Positions 8,911 to 17,205 of a DNA stretch of 64,000 nucleotides are shown one piece after another; the stretch's first letter is position 1, and each line of letters begins with the position of its first letter. This DNA is from DASUAS01 sp963750045 (lineage in GTDB: Bacteria; Actinomycetota; Acidimicrobiia; IMCC26256; DASPTH01), in assembly GCA_963750045.1 (NCBI GenBank), contig CAVVPD010000006.1:124001-188000 (forward strand). Reading direction: 5' to 3'. Both the position numbers and the translations under genes were made by a program. Below the pieces are notes generated by a model. It had not been told where the DNA came from and made no database searches. It saw only the letters and a program-made list of their open reading frames with translations.

Positions 8911-9498
8911 TCAGCCCGCGTCGAGGGCGGGGAGGTGACGGGTTGCGAGCACCCCCATGGCTCCCGCCCGCAGCCGTTGCTCCCACTGCACGCGAGTCCA
9001 GGCGTAGGGCAGGAGCTCGACCGCGTCGTAGCGGCCTGCGACCACCGCGGCCTCGAGCGCGCGGCGCCCGGACTCGACGCCCTCGGGCTTCGTGCGGAGG
9101 ATCCGCGCCAACGCGTCGAGCTCCGCGACCATCGGGGCGTCGCCGGCGCGCTCGACTTCGCGCAGGTACTTCAACACGCGCGCCGCGCTCTTGGCCCGCT
9201 GCGCCGCGAACGGGTCGTCGATGGCGGGCACCACGACCTCGCGCAACTGGTGCAGCACCGCGTCGAAGTAGGGCGTGGCATCCGTGTCGGCGGTGTCGTC
9301 GGGCGGCGGCGGAGGCAGTGCGGTGCCGGTGGCGGCGGCGAGGGCCTCGGCGGTCAGCCGGGTGTGCAACGTGCCGTAGATCAAGCCACTCCCCACGTCG
9401 GCGTCGGGCGCGGGAGCGTGGCTGGCGCGTTCGATGGCGAGCACCGCGATGCGTAGCTCCGCGAACACGAAGTGATAACGGATGCGCTCGAGGCTCAC
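8911..9498 (-). CDS. Conserved protein of unknown function, possibly DUF6285-like
   Basis: The protein is 195 residues, soluble, largely helical and rich in Arg and Ala. Its GTG start overlaps the stop of the upstream phosphotransferase gene as GTGA, which implies stoichiometric coexpression. I do not recognise a catalytic motif. Proteins of this kind (DUF6285) are known next to aminoglycoside-phosphotransferase-like genes and acyl-CoA dehydrogenases in actinobacterial lipid clusters, and this gene sits exactly between such genes. That family match is from context and recollection, not from a decisive motif. A central Pro/Asp linker near residues 61-72 (PPPPPDDTADTD) separates two helical parts. 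Confidence 0.7.
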   Translation of the reverse strand: MSLERIRYHFVFAELRIAVLAIERASHAPAPDADVGSGLIYGTLHTRLTAEALAAATGTALPPPPPDDTADTDATPYFDAVLHQLREVVVPAIDDPFAAQRAKSAARVLKYLREVERAGDAPMVAELDALARILRTKPEGVESGRRALEAAVVAGRYDAVELLPYAWTRVQWEQRLRAGAMGVLATRHLPALDAG

Positions 9499-10289
9499 TG
9501 TCCCGCCCGCGCGCGGTACGCGGCGAGCAGCGCGTCGAAGTCGGGTACCGGCTCCTGCGCGTTGCGGGTACCGATCCACGCGAGGTCTTCCATCGGATCG
9601 CCCAGGTGCGCGAGCTCGAAGTCGAGGAGGGCGGTGAGCCGCGTGCCGTCGTGGAGGAAGTTGCCGGGGCCGGTGTCGCCCTGCACGAGCGACGGCGGCC
9701 CGTCGACCTCCGGCACGTTCGCGCGCAGCCACGTGAAGCAGGCGCGCAGGAACGGCTCGGCGCGGCCGCTCTGGTCGAGCCGCTTCTCCCAGATGTCGAG
9801 CTCGTCGCGCACGTGGTCGGCGACGGCGCGCGCGGGTGCGAGGCTCGGGAGCGACATCGCGCGTACGTCGAGCGCGTGCATCCGGACCAGGGCGACGACG
9901 AGGTCGTCGAGGATGACGTGCTGCGCGTCGGGGTCGAGGCCGCCGAAGCGGGCGGTGCCCTCGGCGTAGCCCATCAGCACGGCGGGATGCGCGGGATGCA
10001 CCGCGACGATCGGCGGCACGGGGAGACCGGCCGCGGCGAGCGCGGCGTAGATCTCCGCCTCGCGCCACAGCGTGTAGCACTCGTGCGGTCCGGGCCGTTC
10101 GGCGTCGGCCCGGAGGAACCGTCGCTCGGTCGCGCCCGACGGCGCGGTGTACGTGACGTCCCACGCCTGGTGACGCCCGCCTCCCGGGCGCCGGTGGATC
10201 TCGACCGCGTCCCCGTCGACGGCGCCGGCGATCCACGCCGTGAGGTCGTCGACGGGCGCGTCGTGAGCCGGCGGTGCGTCGTGCGTCAC
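9495..10289 (-). CDS. Phosphotransferase family (APH/choline-kinase-like) protein
   Basis: The protein has a kinase-like fold with the Brenner-type catalytic loop LVQGDTGPGNFLHDG and the metal-binding segment LLDFELAHLGDPMEDLAW. These are the two hallmark motifs of the APH family. Members located among acyl-CoA genes are thought to phosphorylate small hydroxylated metabolites, but the substrate here is unknown. I chose GTG at 10289 because a TACTGT box ends 8 nt upstream. An ATG at 10310 in the same frame would add seven residues encoded by the promoter-like sequence itself. It overlaps the downstream unknown gene by GTGA and is divergent from the gene at 10336. Confidence 0.87.
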   Translation of the reverse strand: MTHDAPPAHDAPVDDLTAWIAGAVDGDAVEIHRRPGGGRHQAWDVTYTAPSGATERRFLRADAERPGPHECYTLWREAEIYAALAAAGLPVPPIVAVHPAHPAVLMGYAEGTARFGGLDPDAQHVILDDLVVALVRMHALDVRAMSLPSLAPARAVADHVRDELDIWEKRLDQSGRAEPFLRACFTWLRANVPEVDGPPSLVQGDTGPGNFLHDGTRLTALLDFELAHLGDPMEDLAWIGTRNAQEPVPDFDALLAAYRARAGQ

Positions 10290-10297
10290 GCGGGAAA

Positions 10298-10307
10298 ACA
10301 GTACTCT
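10298..10307. promoter_or_regulatory. Overlapping divergent -10 boxes around an AGTACT palindrome
   Basis: Read on the minus strand, TACTGT (10303-10298) lies 8 nt before GTG 10289. Read on the plus strand, TACTCT (10302-10307) lies upstream of the gene at 10336, which has a GGAGGGG ribosome site. The two boxes share the AGTA core, so the divergent promoters should compete. Confidence 0.4.
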
Positions 10308-10335
10308 CATTTCGCCGCCGACCGGAGGGGATCAC

Positions 10336-11319
10336 GTGGCCACCGACTTCCCGTTCGACGACGCCCTGCGCTTCACCGCGGTCGACGACGAGCTCCACGC
10401 GGTGGGCCCGCAGCGCGACTGGACCGAGACCGTCTGGTTCTCGTTCGCGGTGCCCGCACGCTCCCTCGCGGGCTGGCTCTACGTGCAGACCCGGCCGAAC
10501 GCCGGATCGTCGAGTGGTGGCGCCTTCGTCTACGGCCCGACGGGGTTCCTCGCGTGGGAGCTGCCGTACTACGGCTTCCTCACCCACCAGCCGCTACCCG
10601 ATCCGCTCGACCTGCGCGACGTCACGTTCTCGAACGGGGTGTCGGTGCGTGTCGTCGAGCCGACCATGAGCTACGACCTCGCGTACCGGTTCCGCGATCA
10701 GCACGAGTTCGTCGCCGATCTCCACTTCGACGGCATCTCGCCGCCGGTCCCGCACCTCGCGGGCGCGCCGCCGTTCACCGCCTCTTCTCACTACGACCAG
10801 CACGGTCGCGTCACCGGTGAGCTCCAGCTGGCGGGCGAGCGCATCCCCGTCGACTGCATCTCCGTGCGCGACCGCTCGTGGGGACGCCGCCCCGAGCTGC
10901 TCGGCCGGCGCACGCGGTTCAGCTACTGCTTCGGGGCCGCGTCACCCGACGAGGCCTTCCTCGCGTTCTGCCACCCCGCGACCCACCTCGACGACTCCGA
11001 GGAGCTGTCGAGCGGCTACCTCGTCCGCGACGGCAAGCTCCGGCGCCTCGCTCACGCGACCCGTGTCAACGCACGCGACCCGGGTACCGGCGGCGTGGCA
11101 CGCGTCGAGCTCGAAGCGGTCGACACCGACGGGCGCGAGCTGCGCGCGGGCGCCGAGACGGTGAGCCGCATGGCCCTCAGCGCGAGCAGCGCGGGGGTCA
11201 CGATCAACTCGATGCTGCGCTGGACCATCGACGGCGCGACGACCGGATGGGGCGAGGACCAGGAAGTCTGGTCCCTTCCCGCGTTGCGGGAGTACCGCGC
11301 GCTACCCGTCGAGGCGTGA
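10336..11319 (+). CDS. DUF7064-like protein of unknown enzymatic function
   Basis: This 327-residue soluble protein has no signal peptide. It starts with GTG behind a GGAGGGG Shine-Dalgarno. The composition suggests beta-strand-rich lipocalin-like halves, and the centre carries a conserved DRSWGRRP motif near residues 180-187. A second gene in the window (16063) has the matching DRSWGVRG, so both appear to belong to one family, which I assign to the DUF7064/DUF7065 or AttH-like group with moderate confidence. Members cluster with steroid and lipid catabolism genes in actinobacteria. The function is unknown. Its last 18 bp overlap the 3' end of the convergent FadR-type gene. Confidence 0.72.
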   Translation: MATDFPFDDALRFTAVDDELHAVGPQRDWTETVWFSFAVPARSLAGWLYVQTRPNAGSSSGGAFVYGPTGFLAWELPYYGFLTHQPLPDPLDLRDVTFSNGVSVRVVEPTMSYDLAYRFRDQHEFVADLHFDGISPPVPHLAGAPPFTASSHYDQHGRVTGELQLAGERIPVDCISVRDRSWGRRPELLGRRTRFSYCFGAASPDEAFLAFCHPATHLDDSEELSSGYLVRDGKLRRLAHATRVNARDPGTGGVARVELEAVDTDGRELRAGAETVSRMALSASSAGVTINSMLRWTIDGATTGWGEDQEVWSLPALREYRALPVEA

Positions 11320-12078
11320 CGTGTCGAACAGGTCCACGCGCTCGTGCTGTTGCCAACCTTCGATGGTGAAGGTCATCTGCTTGCGCCAGTGCTCCTCGGC
11401 GGCGGCGGCGTCGCCGGCGGCGATGAGTCGCACGAGCTTGCGATACGAACGGACGGCGCGATGCATGCGTTCCTGGTCGGAGAGCGCGGCCGACACCACG
11501 TAGTACTGCGCGACGATGGCGTGGAGGAGTCGCGAGAACGTGGCGAGCGTGGTGTTGCCGGCCCGCTCGATGAGCGTTTCGTGCATCCCGGCCGCGGCGG
11601 CCGCGAACGCGACCCGGTCGAACCCGTCGGCGGCGCCAGCCGCCCGGGCGGCCGCGGCCCGCAAGGCGGCGAGGTCGTCGGGCGTGTGGGCCTGCGCGAG
11701 GCGGGCGGCGAGGCGCGGCTCGATGAGCTGGCGCGCGACGTCGAGATCGCCCGCGGTGGTTCCCTGCAGTTGCAGCGTGACCGCGAGGCTCTCGGCGAGC
11801 GAGTCGATCTTCGGCATCGTGACCACCGGACCGCCGGTGCGACCGCGCCGGATCTCGAGCAGGCCTTGCGACTCGAGGATGCGCAGCGCCTCGCGCAGGG
11901 TCGTGCGGGCGATGCCGAACAGCGCGGTGAGCTCGTCTTCCGGCGGCAGCCGCTGACCGATGGCCAACTCACCGCGCGCGATCTGTCGGCGCAGGCGCTC
12001 GGCCACGACCTCGCCGGTCTTGGGCATCCGGATCTGCTGGTGCGGGCTCACGGCGTCATTCGCGCTGTTCATTGCCAT
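11302..12078 (-). CDS. GntR-family transcriptional regulator, FadR subfamily
   Basis: The protein is 258 residues. The N-terminal winged helix (VAERLRRQIARGELAIGQRLPPE, then LTALFGIARTTLREALRILESQGLLE, residues 24-75) is the GntR signature. The C-terminal all-helical FCD domain has the metal-binding type histidine positions (GMHETLIERAGN near 164 and a later LLHAI). FCD regulators respond to small organic acids or acyl-CoAs, so it is a plausible local repressor of the acyl-CoA genes. A TACAAT box lies 10 nt before the ATG. The GGTACAATTCGCC stretch there may also be an operator, but no paired half-site was established. Confidence 0.92.
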   Translation of the reverse strand: MAMNSANDAVSPHQQIRMPKTGEVVAERLRRQIARGELAIGQRLPPEDELTALFGIARTTLREALRILESQGLLEIRRGRTGGPVVTMPKIDSLAESLAVTLQLQGTTAGDLDVARQLIEPRLAARLAQAHTPDDLAALRAAAARAAGAADGFDRVAFAAAAAGMHETLIERAGNTTLATFSRLLHAIVAQYYVVSAALSDQERMHRAVRSYRKLVRLIAAGDAAAAEEHWRKQMTFTIEGWQQHERVDLFDTSRLDG

Positions 12079-12088
12079 GATTTGGCGA

Positions 12089-12094
12089 ATTGTA
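12089..12094 (-). promoter_or_regulatory. -10 box of the FadR-type regulator gene
   Basis: TACAAT on the minus strand is 10 nt upstream of the ATG at 12078. Its closeness suggests a very short or absent 5' UTR. Confidence 0.45.
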
Positions 12095-12103
12095 CCTGCC
12101 CCG

Positions 12104-14203
12104 TCACGCGGCCCCGGTGGTCAGGTCGTAGACCGTGACCCCGCCGACCGTCTGGCTGGTGAAGGCGCTGCTGACCCACGAGCTGATCTCGGCCGACGTT
12201 CCCGACGACCCGCCGAAGCCACCACCACCACCGAAGCCGCCGCTGATGAAGTAGTGGATCCTGCCGTCCTGCACGTACTGCTGGAACTGGGCGAGGGTCG
12301 GCGTCGGGTCGGTGCCGTTGAAGCCGCCGATCGCCATGATGGGGTCGTCGGTGGCGAGCTGGTAGCCGGCGGCCTGGTTGGCGCCGACGGTCGCGGCGAC
12401 CCAGGTGTAGGAACCGGCGTGGGCGTCGAGCAGGTCCGTGAGGGCGGCGTTCGGCGTGCTGCCGTTCAGGAGGCCGCCGGCACCACCGCCGCCCCCGGGT
12501 CCTCCGCCGATCCCGCCGGGGACGTTCGGGAGCGCGTTGGCGTTCGGCGCACCCTGCGCGCCGCCTCCACCCGGGAAGGCCCCTCCACCTGGGAAGGCCC
12601 CTCCACCTGGGATGCCCCCACCACCCGGGAAGGCGCCTCCACCCGGGAAGGCGCCTCCACCCGGGAAGCCGAACGCGCCGGCGCCGCTCGGGCCCGCGAC
12701 CGGGATGGCGCCACCCTGGGTGGTGCGGACGGTCGAGAGGGCGAAGCCGGCGGGCGCGGCGAGCGCGACCACGACGGCGCTGACGGCGAGGACCACGCCG
12801 GCGCGACCGCGCGCGAGGTGGGCGGCGAGCAACCCGCCGGCGACGAGCACCCCGGCCAGCAGCAGCGTGCCGCGCAGCCAGGGGCTCCAGTCGGGGGTGC
12901 GGTCGAGGAGGACGAACGCCCAGATCGAGGTCGCCACCAGCGTCCCCGCGAGGACCGCGCGCGCCGCGAGGTCGCGGCGTCGCTTCCACAACATCCCGGC
13001 GCCCATGCCGACGAGCGCGCCGATCGCGGGGGCGAGCGCCACCGCGTAGTACTGGTGGATGATCCCCTTGCCGAGGCTGAAGACGAGCCCGGTCACGAGC
13101 AGCCAGCCGCCCCAGAGCACGAACGCGGCGCGCACGCGGTCCGTGCGGGGCCGACGCCCGCGCCAGGCGATGCCGGCGACCAGGAGGACGAGCGCGGCCG
13201 GCAGCAGCCACGAGATCTGGCCGCCGAACTCCGCGCCGAACATCCGGGTGAGGCCGGTGGCGCCCCAACGGCCGCCGCCCTGGCCGCCGCCGCCCACGCT
13301 CCCGCTCTCGTTGCCGGTGAGGCGACCGAAGCCGTTGTATCCGAAGATGAGGTTCAGGAGGCTGTTGTCCTGGGACCCGCCCACGTAGGGACGAGAGGCG
13401 GCCGGCCACAGCTCGACCAGCGCGACCCACCAGCCTGCTGCGACGAGCAGGGCCGCGCAGGAGAGGGTGAGCTGCCAGACCCGACGCCACCACGAGACGG
13501 GCGCCGCGATCAGGTACACCAGGCCGAACGCCGGGACGACGAGCAGGGCCTGGAGCATCTTGGCGAGGAACCCGAACCCGACCATCGAGAACGCGAAGAC
13601 GAGCCACCAGGTGCTCCCGCGCTCGAGGGCCCGGATCATCGCGTAGGCGCCGACGACGAGCAGCAGGACGAGCAGGGCGTCGGGGTTGTTGAAGCGGAAC
13701 ATCAGCGCCGCCACCGGCGTCAGCGCGAGCACGGCGCCGGCGAGGAGGGCGGACCCGGCCGAGAACCACCGCCGCACCGCCAGGTAGAGCACGCCGACGG
13801 TGGCGATCCCTTCGAGCGCCTGGGGCACGAGGATGCTCCACGAGCTCAGCCCGAACGCGCGTGCCGAGAGCTCCATCACCCACAGCGACGCGGGCGCCTT
13901 GTCGACGGTCACGAAGTTGGCGGAGTCGAACGAGCCGAACAGGAACGCCTTCCAGCTCTTGGTCCCGGCCTGCACCGCGGCCGAGTAGTAGGTGTTCGCC
14001 CAGCCCGAGGCGCCGAGTCCCCAGAGGTAGAGCACCCCGGTCGCGGCCAGGAGCAGGAGGAGGCAGGGGCGGACCCACGGCGCGTCCCCGGGCCGTCCGC
14101 GGACCAAGCGCCCCACCGGCCCGCGCGGTCGTGTGGGCGCCGGGGGTGCGGGTGCGGTCGGGGCCGGGTCGTGGACCGGTTCGGCGAGGGTCGTGGTGCT
14201 CAT
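12104..14203 (-). CDS. GT39-family (ArnT/PMT-like) membrane glycosyltransferase with Gly-Pro-rich linker
   Basis: The protein is about 699 residues from the ATG at 14203, chosen because it overlaps the GtrA stop as ATGA. A cytosolic Pro-rich tail is followed by 10-13 membrane helices. The first extracytoplasmic loop contains the DKAPASLW acceptor/donor segment typical of GT39 enzymes. A Phe-Pro-Gly-Gly-Gly repeat and Gly-rich linker (about residues 490-590) leads to a small soluble C-terminal domain with DPIMAIGGFNGTDPTP. Such enzymes move sugars from polyprenyl-phosphate donors onto cell-surface acceptors. The GtrA and GT2 genes upstream would make and flip that donor. The acceptor is unknown. 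Confidence 0.9.
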   Translation of the reverse strand: MSTTTLAEPVHDPAPTAPAPPAPTRPRGPVGRLVRGRPGDAPWVRPCLLLLLAATGVLYLWGLGASGWANTYYSAAVQAGTKSWKAFLFGSFDSANFVTVDKAPASLWVMELSARAFGLSSWSILVPQALEGIATVGVLYLAVRRWFSAGSALLAGAVLALTPVAALMFRFNNPDALLVLLLVVGAYAMIRALERGSTWWLVFAFSMVGFGFLAKMLQALLVVPAFGLVYLIAAPVSWWRRVWQLTLSCAALLVAAGWWVALVELWPAASRPYVGGSQDNSLLNLIFGYNGFGRLTGNESGSVGGGGQGGGRWGATGLTRMFGAEFGGQISWLLPAALVLLVAGIAWRGRRPRTDRVRAAFVLWGGWLLVTGLVFSLGKGIIHQYYAVALAPAIGALVGMGAGMLWKRRRDLAARAVLAGTLVATSIWAFVLLDRTPDWSPWLRGTLLLAGVLVAGGLLAAHLARGRAGVVLAVSAVVVALAAPAGFALSTVRTTQGGAIPVAGPSGAGAFGFPGGGAFPGGGAFPGGGGIPGGGAFPGGGAFPGGGGAQGAPNANALPNVPGGIGGGPGGGGGAGGLLNGSTPNAALTDLLDAHAGSYTWVAATVGANQAAGYQLATDDPIMAIGGFNGTDPTPTLAQFQQYVQDGRIHYFISGGFGGGGGFGGSSGTSAEISSWVSSAFTSQTVGGVTVYDLTTGAA
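12561..12668 (-). repeat. Six 18-bp tandem repeats coding (F/I)PGGGA-type units
   Basis: Six consecutive 18-bp units (plus-strand form near GCGCCTCCACCCGGGAAG) lie in frame inside the GT39 gene and encode a Gly-Pro-Phe linker. The copies differ by a few bases; two neighbouring copies at 12633-12668 are identical, which suggests recent slippage or expansion. Confidence 0.9.
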
Positions 14204-14712
14204 GTGTCCAGCGTCGCCGAACAACCTTGCCCGGTTCTGGGCGTCACCTCAGAACTCCCTGTGAGCGCGGGCGCGACGGTCGGGTCCGCCGGGGTCGCGC
14301 CACCGCGGAAGAGGATCCGGTCGAGGATCAGGAACTGCGCGATCCACAAGGCGCCGAAGGTGGCGACGTTGGCCGCTTCGATGACGACGGTGCGGGTGGT
14401 CGCGTCGACGCCGGCGCGCGTCGCCCACGCGGCGGCGGCGCTGACCGCGAAGGTCGACAGGGCCAACCCTGCGAACGAGAGGATCCAGAACGGGCCGAGC
14501 TCGCCCCGGAACGAGCGCTTGCCCGTCTTCTGCCAGACCCAGCGTCGGTTCAGCTCGAACGAGGGGACGGTGCCGACCGCGGTGGCGATCACGTTCGCCC
14601 ACCCGGCCGGCATCGTGGTCGCGCTGACCAGCACCCCGAGCACGGTCATGCTCGTGAGCGTGGCGATGATCGAGACCGCGCCGTAGCGCAGCCATTGCCA
14701 CAATCGGGTCAC
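14200..14712 (-). CDS. GtrA-family membrane protein
   Basis: This 170-residue protein has four predicted membrane helices (roughly residues 10-32, 38-58, 78-100 and 110-135). The family signature is visible as LRYGAVSIIATLTSM near the start and FELNRRWVWQKTG near residue 52. GtrA proteins are thought to flip polyprenyl-phosphate-linked sugars across the membrane. The GTG start overlaps the GT2 stop (GTGA) and the stop overlaps the GT39 start (ATGA), so the three genes form one translationally coupled operon for envelope glycosylation. Confidence 0.9.
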   Translation of the reverse strand: MTRLWQWLRYGAVSIIATLTSMTVLGVLVSATTMPAGWANVIATAVGTVPSFELNRRWVWQKTGKRSFRGELGPFWILSFAGLALSTFAVSAAAAWATRAGVDATTRTVVIEAANVATFGALWIAQFLILDRILFRGGATPADPTVAPALTGSSEVTPRTGQGCSATLDT

Positions 14713-15956
14713 GGGCGGAACACCCAATTGCGCAGCAGCAGGAACCGCGCCCCCGTCGCCGTGAGGTTCGCGAGCGTGAGGGCGACGAGCATCACCGACA
14801 ACGACGTCGCCCCGAGCGCCGACAACATCGCGAGGACCGAGAGCGTCAGCGCGAGCGGCAACAACCCGAGCGCGGTGCCCGCCGCATAGTGGCGCGCCCG
14901 GCCGGCGCGCCCGCGGAACGCGAACGTGAGTCTCCGGTTCGCGGCGGTGTTGGCGAACGCGCACACGACGAGGGCCACGACGTTGGCGCCGAGCGGGCCG
15001 AAAGGACCGTCGAGCAGGGCGAACAAGGCCCCGAACACCACGGTGCTGACCAACCCGATCGACGCGAACCGCACGACCTGGTGCCCGAGCCCCGGGACGA
15101 CGGGTGCAGCGCCGCACGGTCGTTGGATCTCACCGTCGCCGCGGGCGAAGCGACGCACCATCCGCCACACGCCCTTGAGGTCGGCCGTCGCGGTGCTGAC
15201 GATGTCGACGCGCGACACCGGATCGTCGACCCAGTCGACCGGCACCTCGTGGATGCGCAACCCGTTGTGCTCGGCCAACACCAGCAGCTCCGTGTCGAAG
15301 AACCACCCTTGGTCCTCGACGGCCGGGAGCAGTGCGCGGGAGACGTCGGCGCGCAGCGCCTTGAACCCGCACTGGGCGTCGGAGAAGCCGGTGCGCAGCG
15401 TCGTCTTGAGGATGAGGTTGTAGCTGCGCGAGATCAGCTCGCGCTTCGGACCGCGGACCACGCGGGCGTTCGACGCGAGTCGCGTGCCGATCGCGACGTC
15501 GCTGTGCCCCGAGAGGAGGGGTGCGACGAGGGGGAGCAGCGCGTCGAGGTCCGTGGAGAGGTCCACGTCCATGTACGCGACGACCCGGGCGCCGCTCGCC
15601 GACCACGCCGCACGCAGCGCGCGGCCGCGGCCCTTCTGGTCGAGGTGCAGCGCGCCGACGCCGTCGAGTGTCCGAGCGAGCCCGCGGGCGATGGCCCACG
15701 TGCCGTCGGTGCTCGCGTTGTCGGCGATGGTGATCGCCCACGACGGTGCGAAGTGCTCCGAGAGGTAGGCGTGGAGCTTCCGCACGGACGCCGCGAGGTC
15801 GGCCGCCTCGTTGTAGACGGGGATCACGATGTCGACCGCGGTCGCGGTCCGGGCGGTGGGACCCCCGGGGTCCGCGTTCACCAGGTTCGGGGCCACCGGG
15901 TCCGGTGCCAGGGGATGCGGGGGAGGCGCGGGGCGGGTCTTGTCCACGGCGACCAT
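14709..15956 (-). CDS. GT2 dolichol-phosphate-sugar synthase-like glycosyltransferase fused to GtrA domain
   Basis: Residues 30-260 form a GT-A transferase: VDIVIPVYNEAADL, then DNASTDGTW, then the metal-binding AYMDVDLSTDLD, and later QCGFKALR and WFFDTELL. This order is typical of polyprenyl-phosphate mannose/glucose synthases. The last 130 residues carry a GtrA-like four-helix membrane domain (HQVVRFASIGLVST, NTAANRRLTFAF). The enzyme would charge polyprenyl phosphate with a sugar at the cytoplasmic face. I start at ATG 15956; an upstream GTG at 16073 would add 39 Arg-rich residues and collide with the divergent gene. The sugar is not determinable. Confidence 0.88.
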   Translation of the reverse strand: MVAVDKTRPAPPPHPLAPDPVAPNLVNADPGGPTARTATAVDIVIPVYNEAADLAASVRKLHAYLSEHFAPSWAITIADNASTDGTWAIARGLARTLDGVGALHLDQKGRGRALRAAWSASGARVVAYMDVDLSTDLDALLPLVAPLLSGHSDVAIGTRLASNARVVRGPKRELISRSYNLILKTTLRTGFSDAQCGFKALRADVSRALLPAVEDQGWFFDTELLVLAEHNGLRIHEVPVDWVDDPVSRVDIVSTATADLKGVWRMVRRFARGDGEIQRPCGAAPVVPGLGHQVVRFASIGLVSTVVFGALFALLDGPFGPLGANVVALVVCAFANTAANRRLTFAFRGRAGRARHYAAGTALGLLPLALTLSVLAMLSALGATSLSVMLVALTLANLTATGARFLLLRNWVFRP

Positions 15957-16062
15957 CGTCGGCGAGCCACGTTGGGCGTTCCTGCGCCATCCCTGGGAGT
16001 TCGCCGAGAACCGGCGTGTCGTACGCTGCCCGGGAGCCGGTCGACTGCGCCTGGGAGGCCCC

Positions 16063-17190
16063 GTGCTGAGCAAGTTCGACGACTACCCGATCCACCAGAC
16101 GTCGCTGCCCATCGCGCAGCCGGCCACGGGCGACCGCAACGCCTACGACCGCTACTGGTTCAACGGGTACCAGGACGACGGCGAGTTCTACTTCGGCATC
16201 GGCGCGGCGCTGTACCCGAACCTCGGCATCCTGGACTGCGGCCTGAGCATCGTGCGCGACGGCGAACAGCACGCGTTCCACGCGTCACGCCGCGCGCCGC
16301 TGGAGCCCACCGATCTCCGCATCGGCCCGTTCGAGATCGACGTGCTCGAGCCGATGCGCCGGATCCGCGTGTCCATCGCCGACAACGACACCGGCATCGC
16401 GGCCGACCTGACCTTCACTGCGCGCACCGCATGCGTCGAAGAAGGACGCCAGATCCGCTCGCAGGGCCGTCGGCTGATCATGGACGTGACCCGCTTCGCG
16501 CAGTTCGGCAAGTGGGAGGGTGAGATCCGCTACGACGGCAGGACCGTGCCGATCGACGCCACGCGGGTGTTCGGGACGAAGGATCGCAGCTGGGGCGTGC
16601 GGGGCGTCGGCATCCCCGATCCCGGGCTCGCGCCGACGCCGCCGGGCTCGACGCAGGCGTTCTTCCTGTGGGCCCCGCTGCACTGGGACGACCGCTGCAC
16701 CCATTTCGGCGTGTTCGAGGACGCGCACGCCAACCGGTGGCACTCCGACGGCGCGGTGCTCCCGGCGTACCGGTCGCCGGCCGACATCCCCGGCGCGGAG
16801 GACCCGGGCATCGAGGTGCTCGCGGCGGTCGAACACGACCTCGACTACCTCCCCGGGACCCGCCGCGCCGGTCACGCGCGGATCGCGCTCCTGCACGCCG
16901 ACGGAGCCCGTGAGGACATCGACCTCGAGCCGCTCATCTGCTTCCGCATGAAGGGCATCGGCTACATGCACCCGGAGTGGGGTCACGGCATGTGGAAGGG
17001 CGAGCTCGCGTTCGCCGGGGAGTCGTGGAAGGTCGACGACCTCGACCCCATGGCGTTCGAGAACCAGCACCTCCAGCAGGTCGTGCGGGCCACCTGCGGC
17101 GACCAGGTCGGCATCGGCGTGCTCGAGCAGATCGCCTTCGGCCCCCACGCCCGCTACGGGTTCCAGGAGTTCCTCGACCCGGCCCACTGA
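16063..17190 (+). CDS. DUF7064-like protein, paralog of the gene at 10336
   Basis: The protein is 375 residues with a GTG start 4 nt after GGGAGG. It shares the DRSWGVRG motif (near residue 173) with the protein at 10336 and has the same likely beta-rich two-half layout. The N-terminus has YDRYWFNGYQDDGEFYFGIG and the C-terminal half GIGYMHPEWGHGMWKGEL. No catalytic residues of a known enzyme class are evident and there is no signal peptide. Relatives occur in actinobacterial lipid and steroid gene clusters. The function is unknown. It is divergent from the GT2 gene and convergent with the unknown gene at 17206, with 15 bp between stops. Confidence 0.72.
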   Translation: MLSKFDDYPIHQTSLPIAQPATGDRNAYDRYWFNGYQDDGEFYFGIGAALYPNLGILDCGLSIVRDGEQHAFHASRRAPLEPTDLRIGPFEIDVLEPMRRIRVSIADNDTGIAADLTFTARTACVEEGRQIRSQGRRLIMDVTRFAQFGKWEGEIRYDGRTVPIDATRVFGTKDRSWGVRGVGIPDPGLAPTPPGSTQAFFLWAPLHWDDRCTHFGVFEDAHANRWHSDGAVLPAYRSPADIPGAEDPGIEVLAAVEHDLDYLPGTRRAGHARIALLHADGAREDIDLEPLICFRMKGIGYMHPEWGHGMWKGELAFAGESWKVDDLDPMAFENQHLQQVVRATCGDQVGIGVLEQIAFGPHARYGFQEFLDPAH

Positions 17191-17205
17191 CGGTGAGCCG
17201 GTGGA

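Noticed and set aside
12561..12668. Tandem repeats as a CRISPR array
   Set aside because: Units are 18 bp, contiguous without spacers and in frame with the GT39 protein.
11960..14686. Plus-strand open frame of 908 codons opposite the GT39 gene
   Set aside because: No start context, repetitive Glu/Arg/Gly composition, and it overlaps a clear membrane transferase and GtrA gene on the other strand.
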